64,000 nucleotides of DNA, taken from positions 8,826,382-8,890,381 of the forward strand of contig NC_063066.1 of the NCBI RefSeq assembly GCF_018812025.1, read 5' to 3'. A model generated the notes under the pieces. That model saw only the letters and a list, made by a program, of their open reading frames with translations. It ran no database searches and had not been told where the DNA came from. The translations under genes and the position numbers were made by a program. This document shows, piece by piece, positions 36,515 to 47,355 of the stretch (the stretch's first letter is position 1; every line of letters begins with the position of its first letter). Source of the stretch: Megalobrama amblycephala. Its lineage: Eukaryota; Chordata; Actinopteri; Cypriniformes; Xenocyprididae.

Positions 36515-38067
36515 AGTTCCTCTGAAATCAAAATTTAAGTTTTTTAGCTTTTGGCATGAATATGTTAGCCTTAAAGGGGTTAGTTCACCCAAAAATAAAA
36601 ATTCTGTCATTTATTACTTACCCTCATGCCGTTCCACACCCGTAAGACCTTCATTAATCTTCAGAACACAAATTAAGATATTTTAGTTGAAATCCTATAG
36701 CTCTGTGAGGCCTTCATAGGGAGCAATGGACATTTCCTCTCTCAAGATCCATAAAGGTACTAAAAACATATTTAAATGGGTTCATGTGAGTACAGTGGTT
36801 CAATATTAATATTATAAAGCGACGAGAATATTTTTGGAGCGCCAAAAAAAACTATGGCCGATATCAAAACACTGCTTCATGAATCTTTGGAGCACAAATG
36901 AATCAGTGTGTCGAATCATGATTCGGATCGTGTGTCAAACCGCCAAACTGCTGAAATCACATGACTTTGGCGCTCCGAACAGCAGATTCAACACGCTGAT
37001 TCATCTGTGCTCCGATGCTTCCTGAAGCAGTGTTTTGAAATCGGCCATCACTAAATAAGTCATTATTTTGGTTTTTTGGCGCTCCAAAAATATTCTCGTC
37101 GCTTTATAATATTAATATTGAACCACTGTACTCACATGGACCAATTAAAATATGTTTTTAGTACCTTTATGGATCTTGAGAGAGGAAATGTCCATTGCTC
37201 CCTATGAAGGCCTCACGGAGCCATCGGATTTCAACAAAAATATCTTAATTTGTGTTCTGAAGATTAACGAAGGTCTTACGGGTGTGGAACGACATGAGGG
37301 TGAGTAATAAATGACAGAATTTTCATTTTTGGGTGAACTAACCCTTTAAGGTTATGAATAAGCTGGTGTGTTCCAAAACAATGACAAAATTCGCAATCAA
37401 TAAGCATTCAAAACTTACAGTCTCTCACTTCCGCTAAAATGGATCACGGATTTTCATGACATCACCGCGGATTTTAGCTTCTCATTAAATCTTCTGTCCA
37501 ATCAAATGCTCTCTAGAATCTGAAGTCCCGCCCCTCCTACACTATAAAAAGATGCTGAAGCTGCGGCTGAAATCGGTCATTTGTTCACACATTTACTAGT
37601 TTCTACATGGTGAACGGCACATAGTGCACTGTATAGAGGATAGAAAACGATACAGACAGTGTAAATATGCTTTCCATTGTCACAAATGAAGTCCGTTTTC
37701 GAGTTAGTGTCACGTGAACCACCGCAACGCGAGCACAGTCTGCTCCGGTCCAGAGACACGAGAGCACAGAGCGGATCATATGCGTGAGTCTGCGCAAACC
37801 ACACAACATTTGGACACATTTGAATTCTACAAACAATGCTATATTTTAAAGCAATATGGAGGAGAAACGGTTAGAGATTATGAGGAAAATTGGGTTTTTA
37901 CGAGCTCAACGGCTCCGGCCGAGCTGTGATCTAGGCAAAAATGCTATATTGGCTATATAAAAAGGAGAGGGGCTTCTTGATATATCCCGCCCTGTCTTCC
38001 TGTTTCATTGGAAAATACGTCAACACAGTGAATAAAGCTGTGCGTTTCAAGGCACTTCATTGGGCCT
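36515..38067. mobile_element. outer TTAA element (AGTTCCTCTGAAATC), split by a MITE
   Basis: TTAA at 36511-36514 precedes agttcctctgaaatcaaaat. The distal end, ttcaaggcacttcattgggcct, is followed by TTAA at 38068-38071. A palindromic MITE occupies 36575-37345 only 60 bases from the left end. The open frames in the right part (37577-37929) are not convincing genes. Confidence 0.65.
36575..37345. mobile_element. palindromic TTAA MITE, nested
   Basis: TTAA at 36571-36574 and 37346-37349. The arms AGGGGTTAGTTCACCCAAAA and TTTTGGGTGAACTAACCCT pair almost throughout, including ctttatggatcttgagagag / ctctctcaagatccataaag. It is close to the 8315-9162 copy but has a different apex. Confidence 0.85.
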
Positions 38068-38193
38068 TTAAATTTTCTGCCCAGTGTTTTACTTAATCTT
38101 TGCAATCTGGCAACCATGCGAACATGCTCTCTCCACACTGCGCAAGCTAAGTTTTACACACTTTTTTTTTTAAAATGCATAGTTATTTTAATA

Positions 38194-38242
38194 GTTTAAA
38201 TATGGATGTCAGTAATATTGACATCCATATTTCAGTTTAAAC
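38194..38242. repeat. short perfect hairpin
   Basis: The arms aaatatggatgtca and tgacatccatattt are exact complements around the loop gtaatat, extended by gttta / taaac flanks. It could be the last remnant of a fold-back element. Confidence 0.6.
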
Positions 38243-38277
38243 AACTAAAGTAACTTTATACAAACCCTTTCTCTATC

Positions 38278-38463
38278 AGTCTCTTCCATTCAGATAGGAA
38301 CCCCCGAATTTAGTAATAATTTTAATCATTTTTATTCTCTGCTTTTATTGTTATTTTTATTTCTTATGCATCTGTTGTGACTATTTTAATTCCCTTTATA
38401 TGTAAAGCACTTTGAATTACCATTGTGTATGAAATGTGCTATATAAATAAACTTGCCTTGCCT
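38278..38463 (+). mobile_element. LINE (L2/CR1-like) 3' tail or LINE-tailed SINE
   Basis: The text atgtaaagcactttgaatta, then gaaatgtgctatataaataa and the repeated ttgccttgcctt, is the conserved 3' end of fish L2-type retroposons with its short terminal microsatellite. Only the 3' tail is present, as expected of 5'-truncated copies. Confidence 0.65.
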
Positions 38464-39335
38464 TATACAAACCCCTTCTCAAAAAGCATAATTTTTGATT
38501 AGCGCTGGACTGCTCTGCTGGTCACATTATCTTGTCCAAACGGGGCGGCTGACATTAAAGTGAGTGTGGTGAGGCAGATGACACGACCTTAGCACTGGCT
38601 CTGTGTATCTCGGGGTGTGTGCATACGACACACACAGCCTGTGTCCTGGAATAGCTCTGCTGGTCTGGAATGCATGGGTCGGTATGGGGGTTGGGGGCAG
38701 TCCTGGGGGGTGAGGAGGCCTGGAATCTCTGTCCAGATGACAATTTATCAATCAATCCAGATCACTCAGAACATCCTCAAAATTACTGGCCGGCTGACAG
38801 CTTTGATTTACGGGGGGTCTGGACCCGAGCTGCGGCCTGTCTGCACCTAGTTGTTGTTCCGTCACGTTCCCCAGACCCTCGCGCAGTGCCGAAGCCGTGT
38901 CTCTTCCGCAGAGCTTTGAGAAACCAGATCCATGTCGTCCATCTCAGCGCACCAGGCACAGACAAGACTTCCATTAGTGAACCTGCCGAACCCTAACCTT
39001 TGGCATTCTGACTTCCTGACCCCTCCCTAAACGACCAAAATGGGATGAAAAGACAGCAGGGCTGAAGCATGTTTTACTGGGTCATCAGCTTTCTGCCTAT
39101 CTGCTGTTATCTATGTACCTGTTTCATCAGAGGCCTAAAGTTCTATACTAAAACAAACAGACATATTTAAACAACACTTGAGCAAGTATATTGGTCAAAG
39201 ATTACACAAAAACATGAAACAGGCACAACAAAATTTACAATTATGAATATAATATTAGCTGAATAGAAAAACTGAAACTTTTGTAAATGCATAAGCAACA
39301 GCAAATAAGCAGAATTAAGCTGTACCTTACTTGTG
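38464..39335. other. intronic unique DNA
   Basis: No gene recognised. About 38530-39000 is GC-richer than its surroundings and open in several frames on both strands, which comes from composition. No splice-bounded frame resembles a known protein. Confidence 0.4.
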
Positions 39336-39339
39336 AACA

Positions 39340-39668
39340 ATAACTGGCCAGTTATTCCTTATTAATGTCTTGTTTATAGAACTGTTGCATAACATACATA
39401 TCACACTTGAAACCAATGTTAATTTTGTTAACGAAAACTGATGAAAAATGTTCGTCGATGAGCTTTTTTTCCATGACTAAGACGAGACAATAAAGTCATT
39501 AAACGATAACTGTGACTATATTAACATGCAATATTGTTGACGAAAAAAGACAAGACTAAAATGTAGTTTAAAAATAAAAACTTTACCAAAATCTCTCTAT
39601 TTTTGTCAGAACAAAAAGAGGAGACATAATACAGACTGCTGTACAAGCCGGTTTGCGGTTACCAGATG
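39340..39668. repeat. gttaacgaaaact repeat, copy 2
   Basis: Collinear with 36170-36507: aactggccagttattcctta, cacacttgaaaccaatgtta, gttaacgaaaactgatgaaa, ending ccggtttgcggttaccagat. It is followed directly by the AGGTGCC MITE at its TTAA (39669-39672). Confidence 0.7.
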
Positions 39669-39672
39669 TTAA

Positions 39673-40650
39673 AGGTGCCCTAGAATAAAAAATTGAATTT
39701 ATCTTGGCATAGTTAAATAACAAGAGTTCAGTACATGGAAATGACATACAGTGAGTCTCAAACACCATTGTTTCCTCCTTCTTATATAAATCTCATTTGT
39801 TTAAAAGACCTCCGAAGAACAGGCGAATCTCAACATAACACCGACTGTTACGTAACAGATGGGATCATTAATATGTACAACCCCAATATTTGCATATGCC
39901 AGCTCATGTTCAAGGCATTACACAAGGGCAGCCAGTATTAACGTCTGGATCTGCGCACAGCTGAATCATCAAACTAGGTAAGCAAGCAAGGACAATAGCG
40001 AAAAATGGCAGATGGAGCGATAATAACTGACATGATCCATGATAACATGATATTTTTAGTGATATTTGTAAATTGTCTTTCTAAATGTTTCGTTAGCATG
40101 TTGCTAATGTACTGTTAAATGTGGTTAAAGTTACCATCGTTTCTTACTGTATTCACGGAGACGAGATCCGTCACTATTTTCATTTTTAAACACTTGCAGT
40201 CTGTATAATGCATAAACACAACTTCATTCTTTATAAATCTCTCCAACAGTGTAGCATTAGCCGTTAGCCACGAAGCACTATCAAACTCATTCAGAATCAA
40301 ATGTAAACATCCAAATAAATACAATACTCACATGATCCAATACATGCATTCAGTATGCATGACGAAACATTTGGTAAAAATCCATTTGAGGGTTACATTA
40401 GCTGTGTGAACTTTGTAAATTAACTGTATTATAGTTGAGAGCTCGGGGGGAGGCAGGGAGCGTGAGGATTTAAAGGGGCTGCGCCACTTAATCGGTGCAT
40501 ATTTAATGATGCTTCAAAATAGGCAGTCTAAAAAATTAATTAAAAAAAATCTATGGGGTATTTTGAGCTGAAACTTCACAGACAATTCAGGGGACACCTT
40601 AGACTTATATTACATCTTGTAAAAATTTTATTTGAAAGTGGACTAATCCT
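39673..40650 (-). mobile_element. TTAA MITE, AGGTGCC family copy 3, with a foreign right end
   Basis: TTAA at 39669-39672 and 40651-40654. The left end AGGTGCCCTAGAAT and the interior match copies 1, 2 and 4. At the right, after ttatattacatcttgtaaaa, the expected AGGTGCC end is replaced by tttgaaagtggactaatcct, the terminus of the AGGATTAGTTCACTTTC family. The recurrent family frame is at 39735-39941 on the plus strand. Confidence 0.85.
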
Positions 40651-40654
40651 TTAA

Positions 40655-42335
40655 TACATTGCTACACTATTGACAAAAGACAATAAACCTTAACACTTGG
40701 AACAAACATAGGCCTAAAAAATACTGTATTAGCTTAAGACATGTTAACAAGTGATATAATAACTAAATGCCAAAACAGCAGAAAGACTGCTGGAAAGCAC
40801 AGGCTTTGACATCAACAACAGAATTGATTTCTCCTCTCTTGTAAATGTCCTACCCAACATGACTGATAGTATGGTTTTATTATAGCATTGTTTTGCCCTG
40901 CTGTCCACGACACTATCAGAACAATCCTGTGATCCATTCTTAGGTCGCGAACCACTGCCCTAACACACACACACAAACAAACAGAGAGGACTGGAGAGAG
41001 GAGAGGGATATAAAAATCCAAGACAGGAAAGATATATCGCCAACTGTTCGTCCCAGCACCCAAAACGCATTCTCTTCATTCTTAATAATTAAAGCAGTAA
41101 ATCTTCTGCGAGAGGGAGGGAGGACGTGCACACAAACACCACTGGCTCACAGTTCAGAGAGCATTCAAACCTCAGCGCTCGATGCTGGATGTTTTATCAT
41201 CGGTTCGCTTCCTCTGTGTGAATTTGAGTGCTGATATGTGTTATCCTGTCCTTCCACATGTGCTTTATATGTTGGATTCTCAGTCTAGCCCTGGGCCCCT
41301 GGCGGCGCTGCCCAAAGAGTCCAAATCTCTGCCACAACAACACGACCAGGACGACAACTCCCTCTGTTGTGTTTGCTCAGCTGGTCCGGCTTTGTCAGTC
41401 AGTATCAAACTCCTTGTTCCTGCCCCTCTACTGTTATTCTTTGCCTCTGTTTAGTTTCTTTGCACTAACATGGTTTGTTGGTTCTTTTGTGCTTTGTTTT
41501 GCATCAAAGGGAACATCTCCCATGTACCCTGTTTGTTCACTTGGACAATGACAGGGTCACGGGGTCGCTGATAACAGACGGCTACCTGTAACCTATGAAG
41601 TTGAGGCAACCAAGGCTCCACAATAAGGACTGCCTTATGGTCCGGGGCCAGCGTGAAAGATGATGGATGTTGACGGAACTGTCACTGTCCCAATCGGGCC
41701 AGTTCTGTGCTGTCACGAAATGTTATCATTTGCATGTGTTTTCAAGTCTCGCCAATTCAAACATTCAACTGTCTGAGACAGTTTTGTGAGCACACACACA
41801 AACATGCTCGCACAGAAAGCTGCCTCTCAGACAGCGTGCAAATACCAAATTGAGACCTCTTTCGAGTCTTCTTCTTGTGCTTCAAGGGACCAAAATATGT
41901 CAAAATGCCTGTCTTGGAGAGTATTCTAGTAAACCTATGTCTTAAGACAACTTAAACAGTTTCAGAATCACAATACTGAATCTGCGCTTTGTCTTAAAGT
42001 GACAGCAGTCTAATAAACCTGCTGCTGTCTGTGTTTTTAATGTTTATCAAACAACAAAGGAAAAAGAAATAAATCACTCACTGCTCTCGACTGAATAACT
42101 TTTGTAACTTTAATAAGGATTAATCTATGTTTAATTTATACAGTGAAGACTATGCATTATTTTATTTTGTGAAAATTTTAGCAGGGTGAGTAAAAACGTA
42201 GATCCATTACGCCAACCGAGCCAATAGAAATAATCCTTAGTGTTGAGCCCTGTCAACTTTAGCATATATTAGCCAATGTAATTTACAGTAGCACAGATTA
42301 AAAACTCATGGCATTGAGTTTAAGTGAGTGCTATA
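40655..42335. other. gpc3: intronic unique DNA just downstream of the gpc3 heparan-sulfate exon
   Basis: No additional exon recognised. It holds a short (CA)n at about 40964-40975 and otherwise unique sequence. The longest frames (41182-41551, plus) run against the host gene and have no recognisable protein features. Confidence 0.45.
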
Positions 42336-42343
42336 TCACTGAC

Positions 42344-42563
42344 CTGAGAAGATGCGCAGACGGTTGCGTCTCGGGGCCCGGTTGCGTCTCGGTGGCCCGA
42401 GTCCTGAAACGCCAGTACACTCATCTTCATCATCGCAGTCCCCGCTTTCTAGACCCTCCTCATCCTCGTCTGCCTGGCCCTGTCCGGCTGGGTCTCTTCT
42501 CGCAGCGCCCCCTCCTGGATGAGCCTTCCATCGCTTCTCAGGCAACGTCACCATCCGTAAAAG
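42344..42563 (-). CDS. gpc3: glypican-3, heparan-sulfate attachment exon (penultimate)
   Basis: This exon encodes the juxtamembrane stalk that carries the heparan sulfate chains. It runs from a tctgtag acceptor (42564 side) to a GTCAGT donor (42343-42338), with 73 codons plus one base, entering in phase 0 and leaving in phase 1. LLRMVTLPEKR (residues 1-11 of the exon) aligns with human GPC3 LLRTMSMPKGR. DEEGLESGDCDDEDEC (34-49) matches the human DEEGFESGDCGDDEDEC. LRIFS (69-73) continues into the next exon like human LRFLA. Ser40 (ESGD) and Ser53 (VSGLG) are Ser-Gly sites beside acidic residues, the usual chain-attachment context. Two features are unlike human: a Gly/Ala/Arg-rich linker (residues 14-31) and an RRNR-AP-RRNR block (59-68). 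GPC5 shares SGDCDDED, but the flanks favour GPC3. Confidence 0.9.
42379..42397. repeat. gpc3: tandem duplication inside gpc3 coding sequence
   Basis: On the plus strand cggttgcgtctcggggcc (42361-42378) is followed directly by cggttgcgtctcggtggcc (42379-42397). They are identical except for one inserted base. In the minus-strand reading they give the two RRNR motifs. Confidence 0.85.
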
Positions 42564-42836
42564 CTACAGAGAAAAGACCATAAGCATAGAGAATGGTGTA
42601 AAAACTTAATAAAACAGTACACCTTGATGACCACAGACGTATGCTGAACTTATATGCTATAAAAGCTGTAAAATTAAAACAGTTTTAAAATAAAAACAAC
42701 AAAAAACACTTCAAAATGATTAAATATATAAAAAGATTCAAAATTTTCTTACTTTACCTGCATGTCAGGTGATCATTAATCAAATAAGAGAACCATCAAC
42801 ATTAAAATGTGTACAATTATTGAAATATTAACTTAA

Positions 42837-43802
42837 AGGTGCCCTAGAACGTCTTTTTAAAAGATGTAATATAAGTCTAAGGTGTCCCCTGAATGTGTCT
42901 GTGAAGTTTCAGCTCAAAATACCCCATAGATTTTTTTTTATTCATTTTTTTAACTGCCTATTTTGGGGCATCATTAACTATGCACCGATATATAGGTTGC
43001 GGCCCCTTTAATTCTCATGCTCTCCGCCCACGGAGCTCGCGCTTGCCTTGAACAGCATAAACAAAGTTCACACAGCTAATATAACCCTCAAAATGGATCT
43101 TTACAAAGTGTACGTCATGCAGCATGTCTAATCGCGCAAGTACAGTGTTTATTTGGATGTTTACATTTGATTCTGAATGAGTTTGAGGCTATGCTCCGTG
43201 GCTAAAGCTAACATTACACACTGTTGGAGAGATTTATAAAGAATGAAGTTGTGTTTATGAATTATACAGACTGCAAGTGTTTAATAATGAAAACAGCGAT
43301 GGCTCTCCTGTCTCCGTGAATACAGTAATAAACAATGGTAACTTTAACCACATTTAACAGTACATTAGCGACATGCTAACAAAACATTTAGAAAGACAAT
43401 TCACAAATATCACTAAAAATATCATGTTATCATGGATCATGTCAGTTATTATTGCTCCATCTGCCATTTTTCGCTATTGTCCTTGCTTGCTTACCTAGTC
43501 TGATGATTCAGCTGTGCACAGATCCAGATGTTAATACTGTCTGCCCTTGTCTAATGCTTGAACATGAGCTGGCATATGCAAATATTGGGGGCATACATAT
43601 TAATGATCCCAACTGTTACGTAACAGTCGGTGTTATGTTGAGATTCGCCTGTTCTTCGGAGGTCTTTTAAACAAATGAGATTTATATAAGAAGGAGGAAA
43701 CAATGGTGTTTGAGACTCACTGTATGTCATTTCCATGTACTGAACTATTGAGGTAAATTCAACTATGCCGAGGTAAATTCAATATTTAATTCTAGGGCAC
43801 CT
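42837..43802 (+). mobile_element. 966-bp TTAA MITE, AGGTGCC family, copy 4
   Basis: TTAA at 42833-42836 and 43803-43806. The ends are AGGTGCCCTAGAACG and TTCTAGGGCACCT. It has the same orientation as copy 1. It lies only 274 bp upstream (in transcription order) of the gpc3 exon acceptor. The recurrent family frame is at 43551-43736 on the minus strand. Confidence 0.88.
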
Positions 43803-43806
43803 TTAA

Positions 43807-46450
43807 AATCTCAAGGGTTACTTCAAGTAAATAGTTTAGGTTAAAGAGATTCAATTGAAAAAAAGGTTTGGGAATCCCTGGTGTAAAACATGTATCATAT
43901 ATCAGTATGAGATTAGGTTTATGGATTTGTGCTCAGATCACAATCACACTGTAGATGAAAACTGTCAAACAAAGTCACGATGAAATAAATTTGTTATTAC
44001 TAAAAAGCCAAATATTTCATTTCACTGTGATTTCAGCATACTGAGTAAAATGGCCAACATCTGGAGGGTGGAAACTAGTTAGTTACTGGATAGACTTGGA
44101 GAAATATCTGAGAGATTATTGTGGAAGACAAAAGCCATGATTTCTTCATAACAGAATAATTGACAAGAAAAATAAATGTGGTTTTGAATTTTAGTGGTAG
44201 GTGACAATTCTTTTAGAGCACATTGTGTCTTAAGGTGTTTAGCTCTTTACTAGTTTAAATAGCATTTTGTGATGTTTTTATAGGCATTGTGCAAAATAAA
44301 CAAGCTGATATGACTTTCTATTATTTTAAAAAAGTAAAAAGTTGCTTAAAATGCAAAAATAAAAAAAAAAATAAAAAATCAGCCAAGTTCTGGAACCTAA
44401 ATTACACACTTTCACTACTATTTTTAACCTAAAATCTTGATGTTGATACGTACGCATCCACCACCATCATCTTCTGATTTTATTATGGGTTAAGCAGGTC
44501 AGCTGCTTCCTGACAAAAATGAAATTTCATAAACTGCTTCATAGTGGACTACATAGTTATAAATGGTATGTGTAAAACTTCACACTGAGGATTGATTTTG
44601 AGCTTGATAAGGTTAAATATATAAAGTTAATGAAATCAAGCCATTCATTTCCAAAAGAATGTTTCTTTTTTTTCTTTTTTTTTTAAGTACTACACTCAAA
44701 TAGAGTCAGGCATAAAAGGATAAACATAAAATTATTTGATTCCCTCATTGACCGCTGTTGTGTTTTGCCAAACTATAATTGCTGAAAATTCCATCGTCCC
44801 CCTCCGTCTTCTGCTTTTCCTTTAATCTTTCTACTCTGTCTCCCTCTTTTATTGATTTCCTTCCGATGTGCGGACACAAGCATGTGCTTGTTGTTGTTGC
44901 TTTTTTTTTTCATTGCTGTTGTTGTTTTTGTCTACAGGAGAAAATTGAGATCAGATGGGTCTGGCTATGGATGGCTTCACTCCGAAACAAATCAGAGGGC
45001 AACAGCTTCTGACCAGCACACAGATCTCTCTCTCTCGCTCAAAAAAAAAAAAAAAAAGGATAATTATTTTATTATACCCCTCAGAAGATAAACAGGCCTT
45101 ACTAAACATACAAACCCCTCCATCTGTGATTTAAAGTCAGCACATTCTCAGGAGGTCAGCAGGGAAAGTCATACAACATGTTCCACCAGATCTCCACACA
45201 GGCCTCCATTCAGGCCTGAACACGGAAGGCACAGACTGCCTCTGTTTGAACAAGTCCGCAGGGTCGGTTATAGAACCGACAGAGAAACTGATTCATTTAT
45301 GCAGTTTGCCCACTGGCAATGACACCAAAAAGCATAAACCGGACAAAAGACGCCTGATAACGGTGTGAAAATGGATAGCGCCACCTAGTGAAACCGCACT
45401 CCCTCAATGACTTCTGCTGTTCATAAAACTGAAAGATCAACAAACGTGCCTGTTTTCCCTGAGCGGCATTACGGCGAGGAATGGGCCTTTAATGCACTCT
45501 TGTTTCAACAGCATGTTTTTGGAGAGCTGCATGAGTTTAAGCCCTAAGCACATTTACTGAGGGCTCTGAATTCCTTCCTGAGGACCGTTGCCCAGTAACG
45601 ACGTGAGACGAGCCATCCCCACAAACCATTTAAACTCTGAAAGCAAACAGTCGTAAAGAGGAAAAGAGAGAGAGAGAGAAATGCGGTTGAGGGTATTTTA
45701 AAACAAACTCTAAAAAAGGTAGAAGGAGAAAAGAAAAGAGAAAAGCTTATGGACAACTGTTTGGCAGAGAAGGCCAAATGGATGGAGCACAGCCACTTGC
45801 CCCCTCACAAACACACACACACACAAATACATGCACATGTGCAGTGGCCAGCTGAGGTAGCACAGGATGCTTTGGTTTGGCTGGTTAGAGTGCATTTCTA
45901 GTTGGTGCCACTTTTTCACATTGCATGCAAAAGCAGCATGCATTTATTTTGCCTACGATGGTAACAGGTTACAGAATTCACATTGTGCACTCTGCTGTGT
46001 AACAGAAGTGTGAATTTATTTTTTCACACATAGCACGCTGAACTCAGCAGAAAACAATGAAAATACACTATAAACCTATTTAACAACTTAGTGTTTTGTA
46101 ATATAGGCTTTTATGAAGCAATATAAAATAATGGAGTGAATTACTCAACCATTGTTTGAAAAAAGACATCGGTCGCATAGTGACAGGCACACAAACATGG
46201 TCTATTCAGTCAGACAATTTAATCAGTATGTAGTCTATGCTCTGAGCAATGGGCATGTTCCATGGTAAATGCCCCCCCCCCTCATGTAAATTAGATTTAT
46301 TAAGATCAAGTTTATAATAATCACAGATGCAGCTGTGGTCTGACAGGTTGGGGGGAATTAACAATGAGCGTCAGGCGATGGTCGATTATACACAACCGTA
46401 TAAATATTTGGGTTTGGTAACAATTTTCAGTATTTTTGAAAGTATGCTCA
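43807..46450. other. intronic unique DNA
   Basis: No gene recognised. It includes an A-rich run at 45041-45058, a short (GA)n at about 45666-45679 and (CA)n near 45810-45824. About 45110-45540 is non-repetitive and GC-balanced. The short frames show no known domain. Confidence 0.4.
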
Positions 46451-46453
46451 CTA

Positions 46454-46959
46454 AGGGCTCGTTCACACAGAACGCGTCTTTGTGTCTAAAAATGTGAGAT
46501 GCAGCACTCAGGAATGGTTTTTAAAAAAGCGCAGCGCAAAACGCGAGGGTCTCAAGACGCGCTTACGTGATGTGATAACAGCAATAACGGAAATAATAGA
46601 CATAAGCAAAGAGCAGAATAGATAGACACTATTTTAGACATGGAAAAAAGAAAATAACCGCACTAGCTATGGCATCCTCCTTCACTAGCTATGGCTGCCG
46701 TCAAATCAAACAGCTGCCATGCCAACTTGCTATTGTAAACAGAAGCTCGTAACGCTTGCCCCGCCTCCGAGTTCTTCTGATTGGTCCACTGTTTTGGAAC
46801 TGATATTAATGAGCAGCGCTGCATGTAAAAGTTGAAAATGTCTTAAAATTGTGCGAGTGTAACGGTCATACATGTCCGTCTAGTGCGTGTTTACATAGAA
46901 AAACAATGGAAAGGTAGCGCATTGGGAAAAAAAAATAGCGTTCTGTGTGAATGGCCCCT
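46454..46959. mobile_element. MITE with AGGGCTCGTTCACACAGAAC ends
   Basis: The left end agggctcgttcacacagaac is inverted at the right as gttctgtgtgaatggcccct. The interior is non-coding, with a CpG-bearing start (aacgcgtcttt, aaaacgcgagg). Confidence 0.7.
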
Positions 46960-46960
46960 A

Positions 46961-47197
46961 AAGCCGGGGACACACCTAACGATTAGCTGAAACATTCTAA
47001 GACTGAACTGAACACACATAACGATTGTTTCCTGCGACTGAAGCAGATTTATATACTCACACATGGAATTTGAACACCTACTGTAATCGCAGACTGAATG
47101 CAACTGGCTCTGACTGGACGCGTTTGAGCGCGATCAGTCATAAGTATCAATTTACATTCATAATCGGCCTTACAATCGTTAAGTGTGTGCGCGGCTT
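46961..47197. mobile_element. 237-bp MITE with AAGCCGGGGACACACCTAAC ends
   Basis: aagccggggacacacctaac (left) is mirrored by gttaagtgtgtgcgcggctt (right). It follows the preceding element with only one base between them. Confidence 0.7.
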
Positions 47198-47206
47198 AAG
47201 GCTGCA

Positions 47207-47277
47207 TTTATTTGATCAAAAATACAGTAAAAACTGTAATATTGTGAAATAATACAATTTAAAATGACAGTTTTCTA

Positions 47278-47355
<78 letters not shown>

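Larger units (their letters stand above)
17362..42343 (-). other. gpc3: last intron of gpc3 (about 25 kb)
   Basis: Bounded by a GTCAGT donor at 42343-42338 and the acceptor at 17362, with phase 1 on both sides. It contains the satellite, MITEs, Tc1 remnant and LINE tail listed separately. I saw no additional glypican exon between them. Confidence 0.8.

Noticed and set aside
38527..39000. Several overlapping frames on both strands
   Set aside because: They arise from higher GC content; none has a domain or splice pattern.
42344..42563. Assignment to glypican-5 rather than glypican-3
   Set aside because: GPC5 shares SGDCDDED, but LLR...LP, DEEGLESG and the following LRIFS-DLADNLAIDD fit GPC3, and the neighbour is gpc4 rather than gpc6.
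42308..42583. 91-codon plus frame across the gpc3 exon
   Set aside because: It is the antisense shadow of the real minus-strand exon.
47280..47351. TA-repeat as a replication origin or regulatory site
   Set aside because: It is a plain dinucleotide microsatellite inside a repeat fragment.
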